Shown piece after piece: positions 12,899-25,428 of a stretch of 64,000 bases of DNA. Position 1 is the first letter of the stretch. Each line of letters starts with the position of its first letter. The notes below the pieces were generated by a model, which was not told where the DNA came from, did not search any database, and saw only the letters and a list, made by a program, of their open reading frames with translations. The position numbers were made by a program, and so were the translations under genes. The stretch comes from Sipunculus nudus (taxonomy: Eukaryota; Annelida; Sipuncula; Golfingiida; Sipunculidae): contig CM049307.1 of NCBI GenBank assembly GCA_026874595.1, positions 62,526,370-62,590,369 of the forward strand, read 5' to 3'.

Positions 12899-13946
12899 TC
12901 TGAAAGAACTTTATATCGAGTTTAAAATGACATATAGTTTATGGGGTCTAATATGCACTTGAAACACCATTTGGATTTATTTTAAATTGAGTTTTTTTTT
13001 GCCAGGAATGCTACCTTAACCCTTAAACTACCATAACAGTCCAGTACCTTTACTGCACCTCTGTGACCCACCCATACACAATCTGCATCACACCAATGTT
13101 AATATGTACAAATATTTAACACCATGGCCTGAAATCTGGAACGTATGATGATTTATTCTGAGGATGCTGGCAACCAGACTCTTCAAAACCCATTCACCAG
13201 TCGATCAGGGTGATTTCTGACCTGATGGTTATACTGATGGGCACCCAGCGCAAACACGTCTCCCCCTCACCTACCAATCCCCATGCACCCCATGCTGGGT
13301 AAATATAGGTGAGCAAATACCAGGATTCTGCAAGTGTGCTTCAATTAATGGAAGAAATGTACGGAATCTCTCACATGTTTGCATCACCTTCTGGAGACAA
13401 CAATGAAATCACTCCGGCAACTGCAGCCAGAATCATTTATACATGATTCAAGAGAACTCCCCTTTCATTGCTAAACTTAAATGACTTTAGCAGGATATAG
13501 TTCGGTAAATATGCTGACCATTTCTATAACCCACATTTGAATGATTTTCAAAAGAGATGTATTACTGCACCTGCATCTCAAAAATCCCACATCCACTAGC
13601 AGACGATTCTCTCATTTCTTTTGTATTTGAATAGAGCAGTTTTCTTGTGTACATAAATATATGGGTGTAACCTTTTAGTGTCTAACTGTAATATGTTTAT
13701 GGCACAAAGCAGGGCACTCAGACTCTACTTGTACTATTTATTATAGTATATCCTTTAAAAAGAGACTGCCTGATGGTGAAATGATACAATTTTTTATGGA
13801 CGTCACCAGAGTTTTACAAAATGACCAGTTTTCATTGGATGAGGAAAAACCAACAGCTAGACCTTTATCTACCAGATTAGAGTGATGGGGCGAAGTAACT
13901 TCTGTATTCCAAGGCAGCAATTAACTTTAACAACATGGCTGAAGAA
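12899..13946. other. Non-coding sequence with one more complex patch
   Basis: Mostly AT-rich. The part at 13130-13470 is less repetitive and keeps a few CpGs (CAGTCGATCAG, GCGCAAACACGTC, ACTCCGGC), so it might be regulatory, but no ORF or defined motif cluster supports a call. Confidence 0.35.
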
Positions 13947-16400
13947 AAACAAGGGACCCATGGGTCACTGTGCTCAGCTGAAGTTGACCTTGAAGGTAAA
14001 AATCTAAAATAATATCAAATGAAGATAAAGTGTAAGAGGAAGAGGTAATATAGGCCATGGTTGGTTTATATGATTGGTTTGTATTGATAAGCAAGAACTG
14101 TTGCAAATAATATTTTGTAACCTGACCATGTGTTTCCTAATGTTGAAACTGAAGCATGTGAGCAGTTTGTGAACAAATGATCTGTACTATTACCATGATC
14201 ATTAGTTGGCTATTTGATTAACTGTTGACATTTCAGTTGTTTACACATTTGTTCAATTGAATCTTTTTTTGTATAATATATATTATAAAATATATATATG
14301 TATTTTATTCATTTTTACCACAAAAATATATCTTTTAAATATGCTAAACAATAAATATCTAAAAGTAATACTTGATTTAGATATCACAACTTTAAATTGT
14401 GTCTTTATTTATCCATAATGTGCTTCATATTTTATAAATTTAAGCATACTGATGGGAATAATTATATTTCTTAAAATCATTTAATAGAAAATTTATTTCT
14501 ATAAAAATGCTACATTAACACAACATGGCATCTTCTGGATAACACCTTGAATTACTTTTTCAAGGAAAGTTTATGTATACTGGAGTGGAAACAGCATTAC
14601 AATTTAGGAGATACAGTGAAAACAATTACAACTAGATATTTCTTGGCACCACAGGTGCCATAGTATCCCCAGAGAATTAATCCCCCCCCCTTTAAGAATA
14701 GCCCCCCCCCCCCCATCTTAGCAACAATTAATATCAGGCAACACTCATAGAAAAGGTCACTCTCATAGAAAAAGTCATGACCCCAATTTCAATATACATC
14801 ATCCCCTAACCCATGTCTATGTATATGCATAATATGAAAGAAATCTGTCCATTAGTTTTTGACTTATAATGCTCACAGTAATGTTAAGTGGCAATGATGG
14901 GGTATTAAACGGCACAAAACAAGTAAAAGAATAACAGGTGGCCCTACAAGTTTCCCCTACATGACAACACTATCCAAGACCTTCGGTCAAGTTGATTTTT
15001 GGACCAATCAATGCATCCCTTATTGAGATATTAATGATTTTGTGTGATTTTCACCATATATGGCAATATTCAAGGCCAAGGCCACTCTCAAAGGAAAGGT
15101 CATGAACCCAATTTAATTAAACATCATCCCATAACCCATATCTATGTACATGCATAATATAAAAGAAATCTGTCAATTATTTTTTTACTTATAATGCTCA
15201 CACTACTGTCAAGTAGCAATTTTGGGGGTATTAAACGGCACGAAAACAAGTAAAGAATAATAAATAGGTGGCACCGCCAGTTTCTGGAACATGACAACCC
15301 TATCCATGATCTTCCATCAACTTGATTTTGGGATCAATCCATGCAAGATTTCTTGAGATATTTAAGAATTTGTGTGATTTAAAATTTCCCCAAAATTGGA
15401 CCTATTCAAGGTCAAGGACACTCTCCTAGTCAAGGTCATGACCTCATTTTGAATAGGCTTCGTCCTCTCATCCAGATCTATACATATACCAATTTTGGTA
15501 AAGATCCCTGAAATATTTTTTGAGTTATCACGCCAACAAGATTTATATGCAGCGGCGGCTTATATGCGGCAGCAGCGGCGGTGGGACCGGTATGAAAACA
15601 TAGTATCCCCCGACTTTGTCTGAGGATACAATTACTGCATAACACTTGGTGGGTTGGGTCTGCTGGGGGGGGGGGGGGGGGGATTTGGGTTGTGATATGA
15701 GAATAATTGTACACCTGTCACAGCAGGGGGTCTTCCCCAGTCACTGTAACAAATCAGAAACCCTGGCATAGCTGACTTCCAGTGACCTGGAGTGGGACCC
15801 TGCATCTGTAATTAAAGCAAATATCTGCAAAAGAGCCTCAAGAAAAAAATCAATCACTAGCCTAATTTTCAAGCTTATATTTTTTTTAAATTTCAGATTT
15901 AAACAAATTAAATACTTATGTTAACATGCTAGGAAAATTAAATCAATGGTACTTACAGGAAAAAAATGTGTCATGGTCAAAGTTTGGCAAAATTTAAGGT
16001 ACTGATTTTATTTTTGTGCTAATAACTTAAAAAAATTACAAAATTCAGATCTAATTTTGGGTAAACAATTGAATCTTTATTAAACATAGTTATAAACTTG
16101 GGGAAAATAGACTCTTAGTTTCAAAATTTTTCATGTTAAGTGAGTCAATATTTTTTCTGATTTTTTACAGAGTCCATTATGTTTGGGCCCATGAGGTGTT
16201 TCCTTAATTTCCCAAAGGAACGAAGTCGCAAAGACCCAGTTTTCAGCTTGGTAGGAGATCTTGGGAACATCTAACATTATGCCGAAGTTAAGATTCCTAG
16301 GTTTTACGGTTTCAAACCATGCCACATCTACATACGAACGGACAGAGGACTGACAATGGACCATGACTATAGCTCAGATGACTTATAGTCAGCTGAGCTA
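13947..16400 (-). mobile_element. Helitron-like non-autonomous element, reverse orientation
   Basis: The left boundary, AACAAGGGACCCATGGGTCAC (13948-13968), is the reverse complement type of the hairpin end seen at 39.26-39.29 kb. The right boundary, AGCTCAGATGACTTATAGTC followed by AGCTGAGCT (about 16373-16400), is the reverse complement type of the end at 37.0 kb. Both ends therefore match the 37-39 kb element in opposite orientation. The interior contains the ~330 bp modules listed separately and no transposase. Whether everything between belongs to one insertion is uncertain. Confidence 0.45.
14740..15560 (+). repeat. Tandem ~320-340 bp modules
   Basis: Two and a half copies of a module containing 'aaggtcatga..ccaattt', 'cccatatctatgtacatgcataata', 'gaaatctgtc', 'ttataatgctcaca' and 'gtattaaacggcac'. 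The landmarks recur at about 14806, 15128 and 15470. The array is bordered by poly-C stretches (14683-14714) and a GCGGCGGC-like patch (15551-15585). A poly-G run follows at 15664-15682. Confidence 0.8.
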
Positions 16401-17614
16401 ATTATTCCTGAGCAATGATAGTTAAACTGATCATGAATAATGTATGCAATCAAATCAAAGGAACCACTCTATGCAAATAAAATGTACTATTTCCTAAAAT
16501 CCCTGTTCATAGCTAATGAGAATTTTATATTTTATTAAATTAAGCAATTTTATCAAAAAATTAAGCAAGATTCAAAACCTTTTGTAATTCTGTTAAGACC
16601 TACTTATCATGTTTAAATTCCTGTAATATTAATAACATAATCATTACATGACATATTTTATAAATTTATAATTTGACTCTGACTAAATCCATGCTTTTCA
16701 GCCCCCCCTGACTGGAAAGTGTCAACCTGGGTGAGAGTTACTATGGGGATAGGTAATGTGATCCAATTAGAACTTGTGTGTATTTCTTTGTAGTAATAAG
16801 ACACCTCAACAGAACACAAGGTGCCCTTAAAATAGAAATACAACAAAGATGGCAAATTACTTGCTTCAGGTGCAAAGGGAGCTATAACAGTTGTAGATGT
16901 GCTCTTTAAAGAAACTCATCCTTTGATGAAAGACATCATCTGAGAGTCTCAGGCCTGGATGGCAGATTAGGGAATCAACCACTCCACAGGAGTCACTGAG
17001 ACCAGGGTTCTCATCTCTATGACAACTGTGTATGAGGGGTCAAATATTTATATAGAAATTAAGAACACACTGGTGCAGGTTTCATCTTGACAACTGATGG
17101 CGTAACAGTGGAAGGATGATGAACAAGAAAAATAATTAATTAGCTTAAACAGCATGACTTAATATCATATAAAATTTAATTTGAAGTGCTACAAATTTAT
17201 ATATAAAATTTATTACAAGTCAGATGCAAATTTCAGACATATACTGTTTCAACAACCTGTGTCAACCTGTTTTTCCAGAGATAATTTTCTCAAAAGTACA
17301 TATTTTTCAATGATTTCATAGAAAGCTTTCATATGAAGAGACAACCTACTATGACAATCAAGAATTTGCAGTTTGTTTCACAGCTTTTTGGACTCTTTTA
17401 AAAAATCTGACAGAAGAAACGTGTCCCTCAATAGCCATGTTTGCTCTGGCTGGTTATTTTTTTTAGTTGTCACTTGACATCTTCCAATCTATAGCTGTCA
17501 ACTGAACCTGTTTTTGCATGTGACCAATGACGTTTATTGACCTCCATAAGTGGGGATGACATGTTGTAAAATTTAGACTGATTCACCATATTTTGTTTCT
17601 TAAATATTGTATTA
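16401..17614. other. AT-rich non-coding sequence
   Basis: No gene, RNA or transposon terminus recognised. Confidence 0.45.
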
Positions 17615-17868
17615 GTTTGTCTCAGTAGAGACTATGATCGGAGTTTGTCCTAGTAGAATCGCAGATTCTACTAGTAGGAAGTCTAATTATGTTGTGGTCT
17701 CTGGTTGATCGGAGTTTATCCTAGTAGAGGCTATGATCTGAGTTTGTCCTAGTAGAATAGCCGATCCTTCTAGTAGAAAGTCTGATCGGACTTTATCTTA
17801 GTAGAAAGTCCGATCGGACTTTGTCCTAGTAGGATCGACGATTCTACTGGATCGGAGTTTGTCCTGTG
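17615..17868 (+). repeat. Degenerate short tandem repeat (GATCGGAGTTTGTCCTAGTAG)
   Basis: Six or seven imperfect copies of a ~21-50 bp unit built from 'gatcgga(g/c)tttgtcctagtaga', with interspersed 'gattctactag' inverted versions. CpGs are abundant relative to the flanks. It abuts the left end of the Tigger-like element, so the two may have amplified or arrived together. Confidence 0.75.
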
Positions 17869-17875
17869 ACATATA

Positions 17876-18876
17876 CAGTAGAACGCCTGTTAACAGCCAC
17901 TCCTCAATAACGGTCAATACGTCTTTAACGGTCAGATTTTCCGGTCCCTAATTTTCGACCGTTATATTTCATAATCATTTTGTTGTCAAATACGGTCACT
18001 CCTCTATTCCATATTACGGCCAGGTCTCTTGGTCCCGCAGGCCGGGAAACGCCTTAATTACGGTAAGTGCAGTGACTCCGTGACATGGGCTCAACAAATC
18101 GAGCAGCCACTTCTGACCACAATATCATTACACAAGTGTCCGCTCTCACATATTCCTGTCTGTTAATGAGTGCCTGGATAAAGGTAACCACTCGACCGTG
18201 ACTGAGTTGTTTAGACGTAGCCAGCGTCGTACTACCCCACTCAGCCTCATTAGTATGCACAATAGTAAGGCATATGTTCCAACCTCCGTGTATGTTTGAG
18301 AATAAGTTGTGCGAGTCGGATCTTAATCAGAGTGTTTGTCATTTAATTAACGACTGACAACCAGCGGGTCCCGATGATTATGTCATCAGAAAAAACGTTA
18401 GGCTGACTGTGCATCTTTAAACTTTCTCTAATATCCTTGTGAACACATACATCAAACGAAAACAGTACGGCAAACATCCCAAATTTACTCATACATGAAT
18501 AATTATGAATGCAAAATAAATATTGTTACATCTATAAAATGTTACGCATACTATGGCCCTATCACTTTGATCATTATGGCAGCCAAGAAAAGAAATGAAC
18601 TTGCTCTCAAAGAAAAGGTAGATCTGATCAGGAAGAGTGACAGGAAAAGCAGCCAACAGCTAGCAGAAATATTTTATTTTTTTTACTGATAACAGTAGTT
18701 GTACTAATACTCTGTATAAACGTTTATTTTGTTGATCGTAAAAAAGATTTGAACTTGGTTTCGTGATACATTTTAACCCCCCCCCCATTCTGGTCAAGTC
18801 CTGTATAACGGCCACTCCTGTAATAAGGCCACTTTCTTCCAGTCCCAATGGTGACCGTAATACAGGCGTTCTACTG
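17876..18876 (+). mobile_element. Tigger/pogo-like DNA transposon, internally deleted
   Basis: The terminal inverted repeats are exact over 15 bp: CAGTAGAACGCCTGT at 17876 and ACAGGCGTTCTACTG ending at 18876. A TA dinucleotide flanks each end (17874-17875 and 18877-18878), as expected for Tc1/mariner-superfamily insertion. Sub-terminal 'ccactcctcaataacgg' and 'cggccactcctgtaat' motifs are also shared by the two ends. At about 1.0 kb it is much shorter than an autonomous Tigger and keeps only a transposase N-terminus. It retains many CpGs, implying a younger insertion than its surroundings. Confidence 0.8.
18576..18689 (+). pseudogene. Truncated Tigger-type transposase N-terminus
   Basis: The frame starts MAAKKRNELALKEKVDLIRK and continues SDRKSSQQLAEIF before a TGA. 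This matches the start of the CENP-B-type helix-turn-helix of pogo/Tigger transposases (basic start, 'L-L-K-EKV-LI', 'QQLAEIF'). The second half of the DNA-binding domain and the DDE catalytic domain are missing, so it cannot encode a working transposase. Its position inside the terminal inverted repeats supports the assignment. Confidence 0.6.
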
Positions 18877-18943
18877 TATGTAGAGCTGTATCATTCAATC
18901 CGCCTGTTCTACTGTATGTAGAGCTGTATCATTCAATCCCAAT
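18869..18943 (+). repeat. 37-bp tandem duplication at transposon edge
   Basis: The segment TTCTACTGTATGTAGAGCTG through 'tatcattcaatcc' occurs twice in a row (about 18869-18905 and 18906-18941). It includes the last bases of the Tigger-like right end, so the element's tip and its flank were duplicated after insertion. Confidence 0.8.
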
Positions 18944-19849
18944 CCATTCATTATAGGGATGATTACTCTGTTGGAACTACACCAACCACCTACTTACCAC
19001 AGCTGTTACCACAACCTACTGGTACTTCTTGGTAAGACACCACTAACATTAACAGCTACTTTCCTAGTAACCCAAATTTACAGCCAATCCACTCTTCATG
19101 TTAAGGTGAGGTGTTGTGCCCCACACGTATATAAAGTGACACTTTGCTGACAACTATCGCTTTAGTTTTTCTGGTCCAAATAACTGGAAAAGATTTCATA
19201 CCGCGAGACAGAATGATAAGATCACGTCATGGATCAGTCAACAACTGAAGTTGAATGTCATATATCAAAACCACATGAAGGGGAGTGACACTTTCTGGGC
19301 CATGTATTTATCACACAATATCTTTAACAAACCTATCTTCATATTCTACTGGTTTTCTTTTACATTTTAATGGATACTGATTCCTGAATATTTAACAGGC
19401 TTTTTCTTTTAGGATCTCTATTTTGGATACTCTTTTTAAGAATCTTATGTATGGAACTTGAAGATTTTACTTTGAAATGACAGGCTTGTGAAAGGTTTCA
19501 ATTGATTGGACCCTCCACAAGGTATTACTGAATGATCTGTTCTATGGACACCTAAGACCGTTTTCAATTGAACAGATGCCCCTTTCTCAAAACTTTGAGT
19601 AGTACTTTGTTTTGATGACATTTCTAAATAGAAAAACCTATTTGGTAAGTGTCTTTGTACTTACTCTTTTTCGGAATCTGAAATGATTTTTTAATGGACA
19701 CTCATTAGGAAAATCATGATAAAAGGAAAATCATAAAAAATGGAAATTTTTGTTAATTTTCTAAAGGACAACAAAATAATATCAAGAGCCCTGCAAACAT
19801 GCATAATATGCCTGAATCCATCAAATTTTTGGCAAGTCACCATGGTGCC
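18944..19849. other. Non-coding sequence, no feature seen
   Basis: AT-rich, CpG-poor, no ORF or repeat end recognised. Confidence 0.4.
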
Positions 19850-20165
19850 TCCAAAGTGTGGTGACCTCTGACCTCATCGATTATTCATGGATTTGTTGGA
19901 AATCCAACTTTGGCAAGATATATTGATTAACATTTCTGATGAGTTTTATCAAAATCCTTCATATTCTTCATAAGTTATGGTGGTGACACCACAGAGTAGC
20001 CTAGTGACCCTTGACCTTATTAAATATGCGTGAATGTTGCCCATAATTGAACTCGGGCTAGATAATCAGTTGGTAAGTAGTTATGGGGAGTTTCATGAAA
20101 ATCCATCAAATCGCAGTGACACTTAAAGTTAACGGACGGATGGATAATGGGTATACCATAATACT
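19850..20165 (+). repeat. Two-module dispersed repeat (~150 bp modules)
   Basis: Two modules share 'ggtgacctctgacctcat / agtgacccttgacctta', a central 'catggatttgttgg / cgtgaatgttgcc' and 'atgagttttatcaaaatcc / gggagtttcatgaaaatcc'. The array ends in 'aacggacggatggata', a simple tail common to modular mollusc repeats. No coding function. Confidence 0.65.
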
Positions 20166-22544
20166 CCCATCATATGACAGCATATAAAAATGTGGATGAA
20201 CTTTCTATAACCTTAACAAAACCCACAAATAAACACAGGAAAAATATTGCCAAAAGCCGTGAACTGTCAACTATCAGTCTTCTGCTGCACATCTGATGTG
20301 GTTGAATTCTACCTGACAGGTACATCTCTGCAGTATGCTTCAGGCAATGATATGGGTAAATTAATAACCATAGCAACCATTAAGACCAATGATAAAAATA
20401 ACCAGAGTAACAAAAGTCAGATTCTACTAAGGTACAGTATAAATACTAAAATAATTTATTGAAACTGAAGTGGAACACTTCATAGTTACAGAAATTATCA
20501 TTCTCTTTTGTGCATCAAATTCATTAAATCTGGCAACAGAATGTATTAAACAAGACTTTTTTTAATGGAAGGTAACAAAAAGAGTGTAATTTTTTTTTCT
20601 GTCAATACTACTGCTTAAAAATACTCTAGGTTACCGGCCAGTGCACAATACTTGTGTGACCCACACATGAACTTAAATGGTATAGATATCTTGCCTGGTG
20701 CTGTGGTCACTAATTGATATTCCCAGCAGTCAAACTGTACAGAGTGCATCTTGTCTTAAGGAAATTCCAGCCCACTCCACCTGAATATCAAAATTATTTT
20801 TAATTAAGACAAATTTCACAAATAAAACTTCAAACTTGCACCAACTGCAGAAAAAAGAAAATGCACTTTTTCTGTATTATACCTGCCTTATATATAATAG
20901 AAATACTCCCTTAACTGCCTGGATGACTCGTCTCTCTAAATGCATTTATTTATCTGTGATTCCTGGCATCCCTAAAAAGTGACCATTGTCTAACCTTCAT
21001 GGATATGATTATGACAAAAGGTGTGACATAACAGTGAAATGCAGGCATGAAGAGAATACAAGCCTCGATCACTGCAAACAGGGTCTGCATGGTAACTCCA
21101 GATCATTGAACCCATCACTATATGTACCTCTTTTGTATGTAACATCTATTATGACAACATCACTGTTCCCTGCCATTTCCATTTAACATGGATTTTATAA
21201 ATATGGCACAAAATGTTGTGTTTCTCTTATTCCATTTAAAATTTACATGAAAATTAAATCAAATTATTAATAAGATGCTTTGTTTTCACACAAATTTGGC
21301 AGGAGATATTGCATGCCTCACAATATCTATGCCCCTTTGATTTGGCAGATACACATATTCACATATCCAATGTCGATATTCTAGTTTTTTTCAATGGTTA
21401 ATTGCACCTTTCATCTTTCTCCTCTTTGAGCCAAATATTTTGGTTTGTTTGTCTCACTACAAACAGGGAAACAGGGAGACAGGTAGTGGAATGAACAGAA
21501 AGTACAGAAGAACCTGCCAGCACTGAGCTTCTTATGGTTGTGTTCAAAGTTAATTCAAGCTCAACCACTGAAAACCATATATACTGAAGTACCCCAATAT
21601 ATATTATATGATAACAGAGGGAGCGCTTATGTGAAAAGTGCAATGCCAACCCTAGATTGGTAATAGTGACAACTCTTCCCGATTAAGTCATAATTTATGC
21701 CAAAAGCAATTCAAGTGCCTATATGTCCTGGCCACAGTGAGGAATAAATCTAAAAACATTGACCATGACTATTAAATTTCTGCTGTGTCCTTCACATCAG
21801 TGGCAGTGCAACCTTCACATCATTGGTTCCCTTGTAGAGGAAAAGGTAGTTTTAACATGAGCACAAATACTTACACCATAATTCTGCATGCCTGAACCTT
21901 GAAAGTCTTGAACATATGATGTAAAACTAGGATCCTTTAAGTCAAAAGCATTTTGTAAGAAATAGCTGATGTTCTCCAATCAACAGCATATAAATTACAT
22001 ACTCTGTACACATGCTGTTAGTGTACAGGCTACTGTCTGTTATACACTGACTTCACCTCTGAATGGCATGGTATTGATTTTGTAGTTGTGTATTTTGGTC
22101 TATCAATAACTCATGTACATGCTGTGATACGTGTAACAATGTGTAAGCAGCATGATTCACAGGATGCCTTTAAGCCCTTTACTTCTGTAACAAACTGATA
22201 GTCCCCTGATGATTCCATCACCAGGGGCAACCTTTTAAGCAATAAAACTCCTGCTACTGGCAAATTGGTAGTGCTTTAATAACTAAATAATAAATCTCTT
22301 ATACATAAATTCATGCATGGTCCTTTTTGTACAGTGTTTGCAAGTGAAGATAAGAAAATCCTATCAAATTTTTTATTTCATCTATCTTTATATAAATGTA
22401 ACAAGTGTTCAGCATACACACATATATATTAACCTTTCAGTGAATTTTATTGAAAATATTGTATACATTTTCACCCCATTTATACTATATGGTTACTTGA
22501 GTATTTAAGCCATTTCCTCAGCTTAAATGCTCCTATTCTGATAT
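20166..22544. other. AT-rich, CpG-poor non-coding sequence
   Basis: Several 60-80 codon ORFs occur on either strand but none has family resemblance or splice partners. Nothing else was recognised. Confidence 0.45.
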
Positions 22545-23005
22545 CTGACATCTATTTACTCCATTAACCATAGTCAGTTGTTTGACCCTTTTATAAAAAA
22601 AGAGGCCAGAAAATGCTGATCCCATCAAATACAGGCTGCTCATTTCATATATATCCATTTGTTTATAACATATGAGGGGCTCGCCAAAACAATCCAAACA
22701 CATTTAACAAGGACATCTGCCAGCAAGTCAGGTGAACCAGAGTTTTTGCAAAAGGTGTTTTTCAGCTAGTGACCTTACAACTTCCTCACAAATGCAACCA
22801 ACACCTTGGATTACATGGTTTTTCCTTTTGTTAACATTTCTATGTTTACTAACAGCTTGTAGATAAACAAGCTCGTACATCCATCACAGAGGTATTATGA
22901 GAAATCTTCTTAACACAAGTTACCTGGAGTTCATTTAAATGTCCACAGAGTAAGCAAGAAATCACATCAATTCTATAGATAAAGTGGGTGAATAGCTGGC
23001 TTTAA
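22545..23005 (+). mobile_element. MITE-like dispersed repeat, copy A
   Basis: This aligns by eye over its whole length with 33287-33759 and 43560-44060. Shared landmarks are AGGCCAGAAAATG (22602), 'caggctgctcatttc', 'gtttataacatatgaggg', 'caagtcaggtgaaccagag', 'ttaacatttctatgtttac' and AACAGCTTGTAGATAAACAA (22851), with a 'ggtgaatagctggcttta' end. No ORF. It is the most CpG-depleted of the copies. Confidence 0.7.
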
Positions 23006-25428
23006 GCTTTAAATAATGTAAGGCTTTTAAGTAATTTAAAACAATAGGCACAACATTTATTAACTTTAATATTAACTTTGGAGGGCACCAATGTAGCTTT
23101 ACCAAGGATGAAAAGAAAGGCCTGTGTTGACAAGTTTTCCTATTCTAAGCATATATCATTAATAGAATTCAAACAGGCTGCTGACCATGCATACCAAATA
23201 TTCATTTGTTGTCATGAAAGATTCAATAACATCAGATGTTGAGCAAAATATAAGAATGGAGGGGTTAAAAATTATCCAGAGTAAGAAAGGTAATACATCT
23301 GCATCAAGGTTTGATTTGAAGAACCTTTGGATATGATGGCAGGGAACAATAAAACTATAAACTACTGTTCAAAGACAATATGATAAAATAAAAGGGGAAG
23401 CTGGGACATAACAAAAGGCCAAGGTTTCAAACAATGTGTAGTTTCCATTTGCTCCAGTTTAGAAAGAAAATACCTTCACAATTAAATAAAATACATGATT
23501 AGTTAATTGATCTAATGTCATTTGGACTGCCGGTAAATGGTAATTCTTTAATAAGTTATAGTAGTAATTAAGTATGCAGTGTTCTATCTCCATTAATTAT
23601 CATATATACTGTGTCTGCTTTTTATTTGCAAGGGTTTAAAATCTAAGACATTTGCAAAAGGGGACGGGGTGCTCATTTTTAAACAAAGTGTTCCAAGTGT
23701 TCCCGAGGAGATCCAAATGGTGGCTACCTGAGCACCACAATGTGTAAGAGACTAACGGCTCATTTGTTGGTTCCCTGCACCAGTTTCCTCATGAACGGGG
23801 TACCAGTAGGAGTTTTTTTTTTAAATAAAAAAGCATGGAGTGGCTGCAACTGTAACTGTTTACAAACAAGAAATACGCAGTGAGGAAATTGTTCAACCAG
23901 CAGGTTTCTCCCAGTTAGGATCATGGCTGACGGCAGACAGCCAATTTTAACCTGCATTTGCTGGTAGCCTGTCGTCAAATTTGAGGCCTGCACAGTAGTT
24001 CAAGAATTAATATGTAAAATCTATATTCTTGCAGTGTCACACATTATGGCCAGCTGATGATCTGACTGTAAGCACCAGATAAACTAAAAGGGGTTGGATT
24101 TCCGTTATTTTCAACAAAATAAAGGTAGTTAGATCACATGATGTATACTGACATGTGATCTCAATTAAGCTAAAGATGGCATTATATACTTATCAAAACT
24201 TTTTGAAAGGCTCCTAAAATATTATGACCGGTCTTATACTGGCAACCAGTGGTGTTTATTGTGACACAAAATGCAGAATGGAAGGCCACTGTTATCCTAC
24301 TTGCCATTTATAGCACAGAGGCCAGTTTTATCTCGAATTTATTGAATAAAAGACTGATTCTAACTGCCTTGGACATCTGCTCTTCAATATTTCATTGGGC
24401 TTGGTCTCGTAAAACTGAATACTGGTATGTACATCTATAAGAAGGAGGATAAGAAATTCTTCTAATTATAAAGGCCACATGATGTACTTGATTTTGTCAT
24501 GAGAACACAACTCTGCAGACCTGCAAACTTTCCTTTTGCATGAACATTTTATTGAATAGCTAACCAGGTTTATTTGGCAGGGATTGTCTTTTCATCTATG
24601 TCTATCTTTCTCTAACTTTTCTCATTTTTGTTTGTATGTTAAAAGTTGTCTCAGAGAGTAACAGATATATTTCAATGAAACACTAAGAAATAATCAACAT
24701 CAGAATGAAGACTTGAGTTTGTTTTCTTCTTGATCTAAGTGTATACCCAAGACATGCTGTCAATTAAATGTCTATATTAAAAGTAAAAAAAATAAGAAAA
24801 TAAGTGTGACACTGACATCTGATTGAATATTTTTGTTACCATTAATAATTAAAAATAATAATTTATTCTTGTAATGTGCATGTATCTAAAATTTTAATAT
24901 TCCACTCAAAACACCTGACAAAACATGCAAAAATGTATAAAAATACATTATACATGCAATAATTTTGAACAGACATAAAACTCCACATTAAATCGTAATG
25001 TCATATAAAGAAAGAAACATAAATAATATAATGTCATATAAGAAGAGAAATATAAAGGCCTGAACATTCATGGGAGGATTATAAAATATCAGTTTAAACT
25101 TGCATAAAAATTAAAGTAAGTTTTTTATGCACCCTTAAATCTGTATACTGAGTCACATATTTAAATATATTCTTGTTACTTATTCCACGAAGCGGGAGCA
25201 CTGAAGCTGATTGCTCTGTCTCCATATGTTGAAAGTTTAGCTCTCCAAGTTCATGCACCTTTACAATATATCACACTATGTATTCATAACAAATGGAGAT
25301 GACCTGTAATAGCCTTTCTGGGCACAGGTTGATCGATATGCTCCTTGACTGTTGCCAGATTGTTGTCAAGTTGCTCTCTTTCTATGGTGATAATATTATG
25401 GTCAGATTAATGCAGATTCAATGCATGG
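23006..25428. other. Non-coding sequence with a CpG-retaining patch
   Basis: Mostly AT-rich intron-like sequence. At 23660-23990 seven or eight CpGs cluster in complex, non-repetitive sequence (GGGACGGGG, CCCGAGG, AACGGGG, GACGGCAG). This could be an enhancer or alternative promoter. The rest shows nothing recognisable. Confidence 0.4.

Noticed and set aside
15664-15682. Poly-G and other G/C homopolymers as functional G-quadruplexes
   Set aside because: They sit at repeat-module borders and recur in several repeat families, so they are better explained as slippage-prone parts of those repeats.
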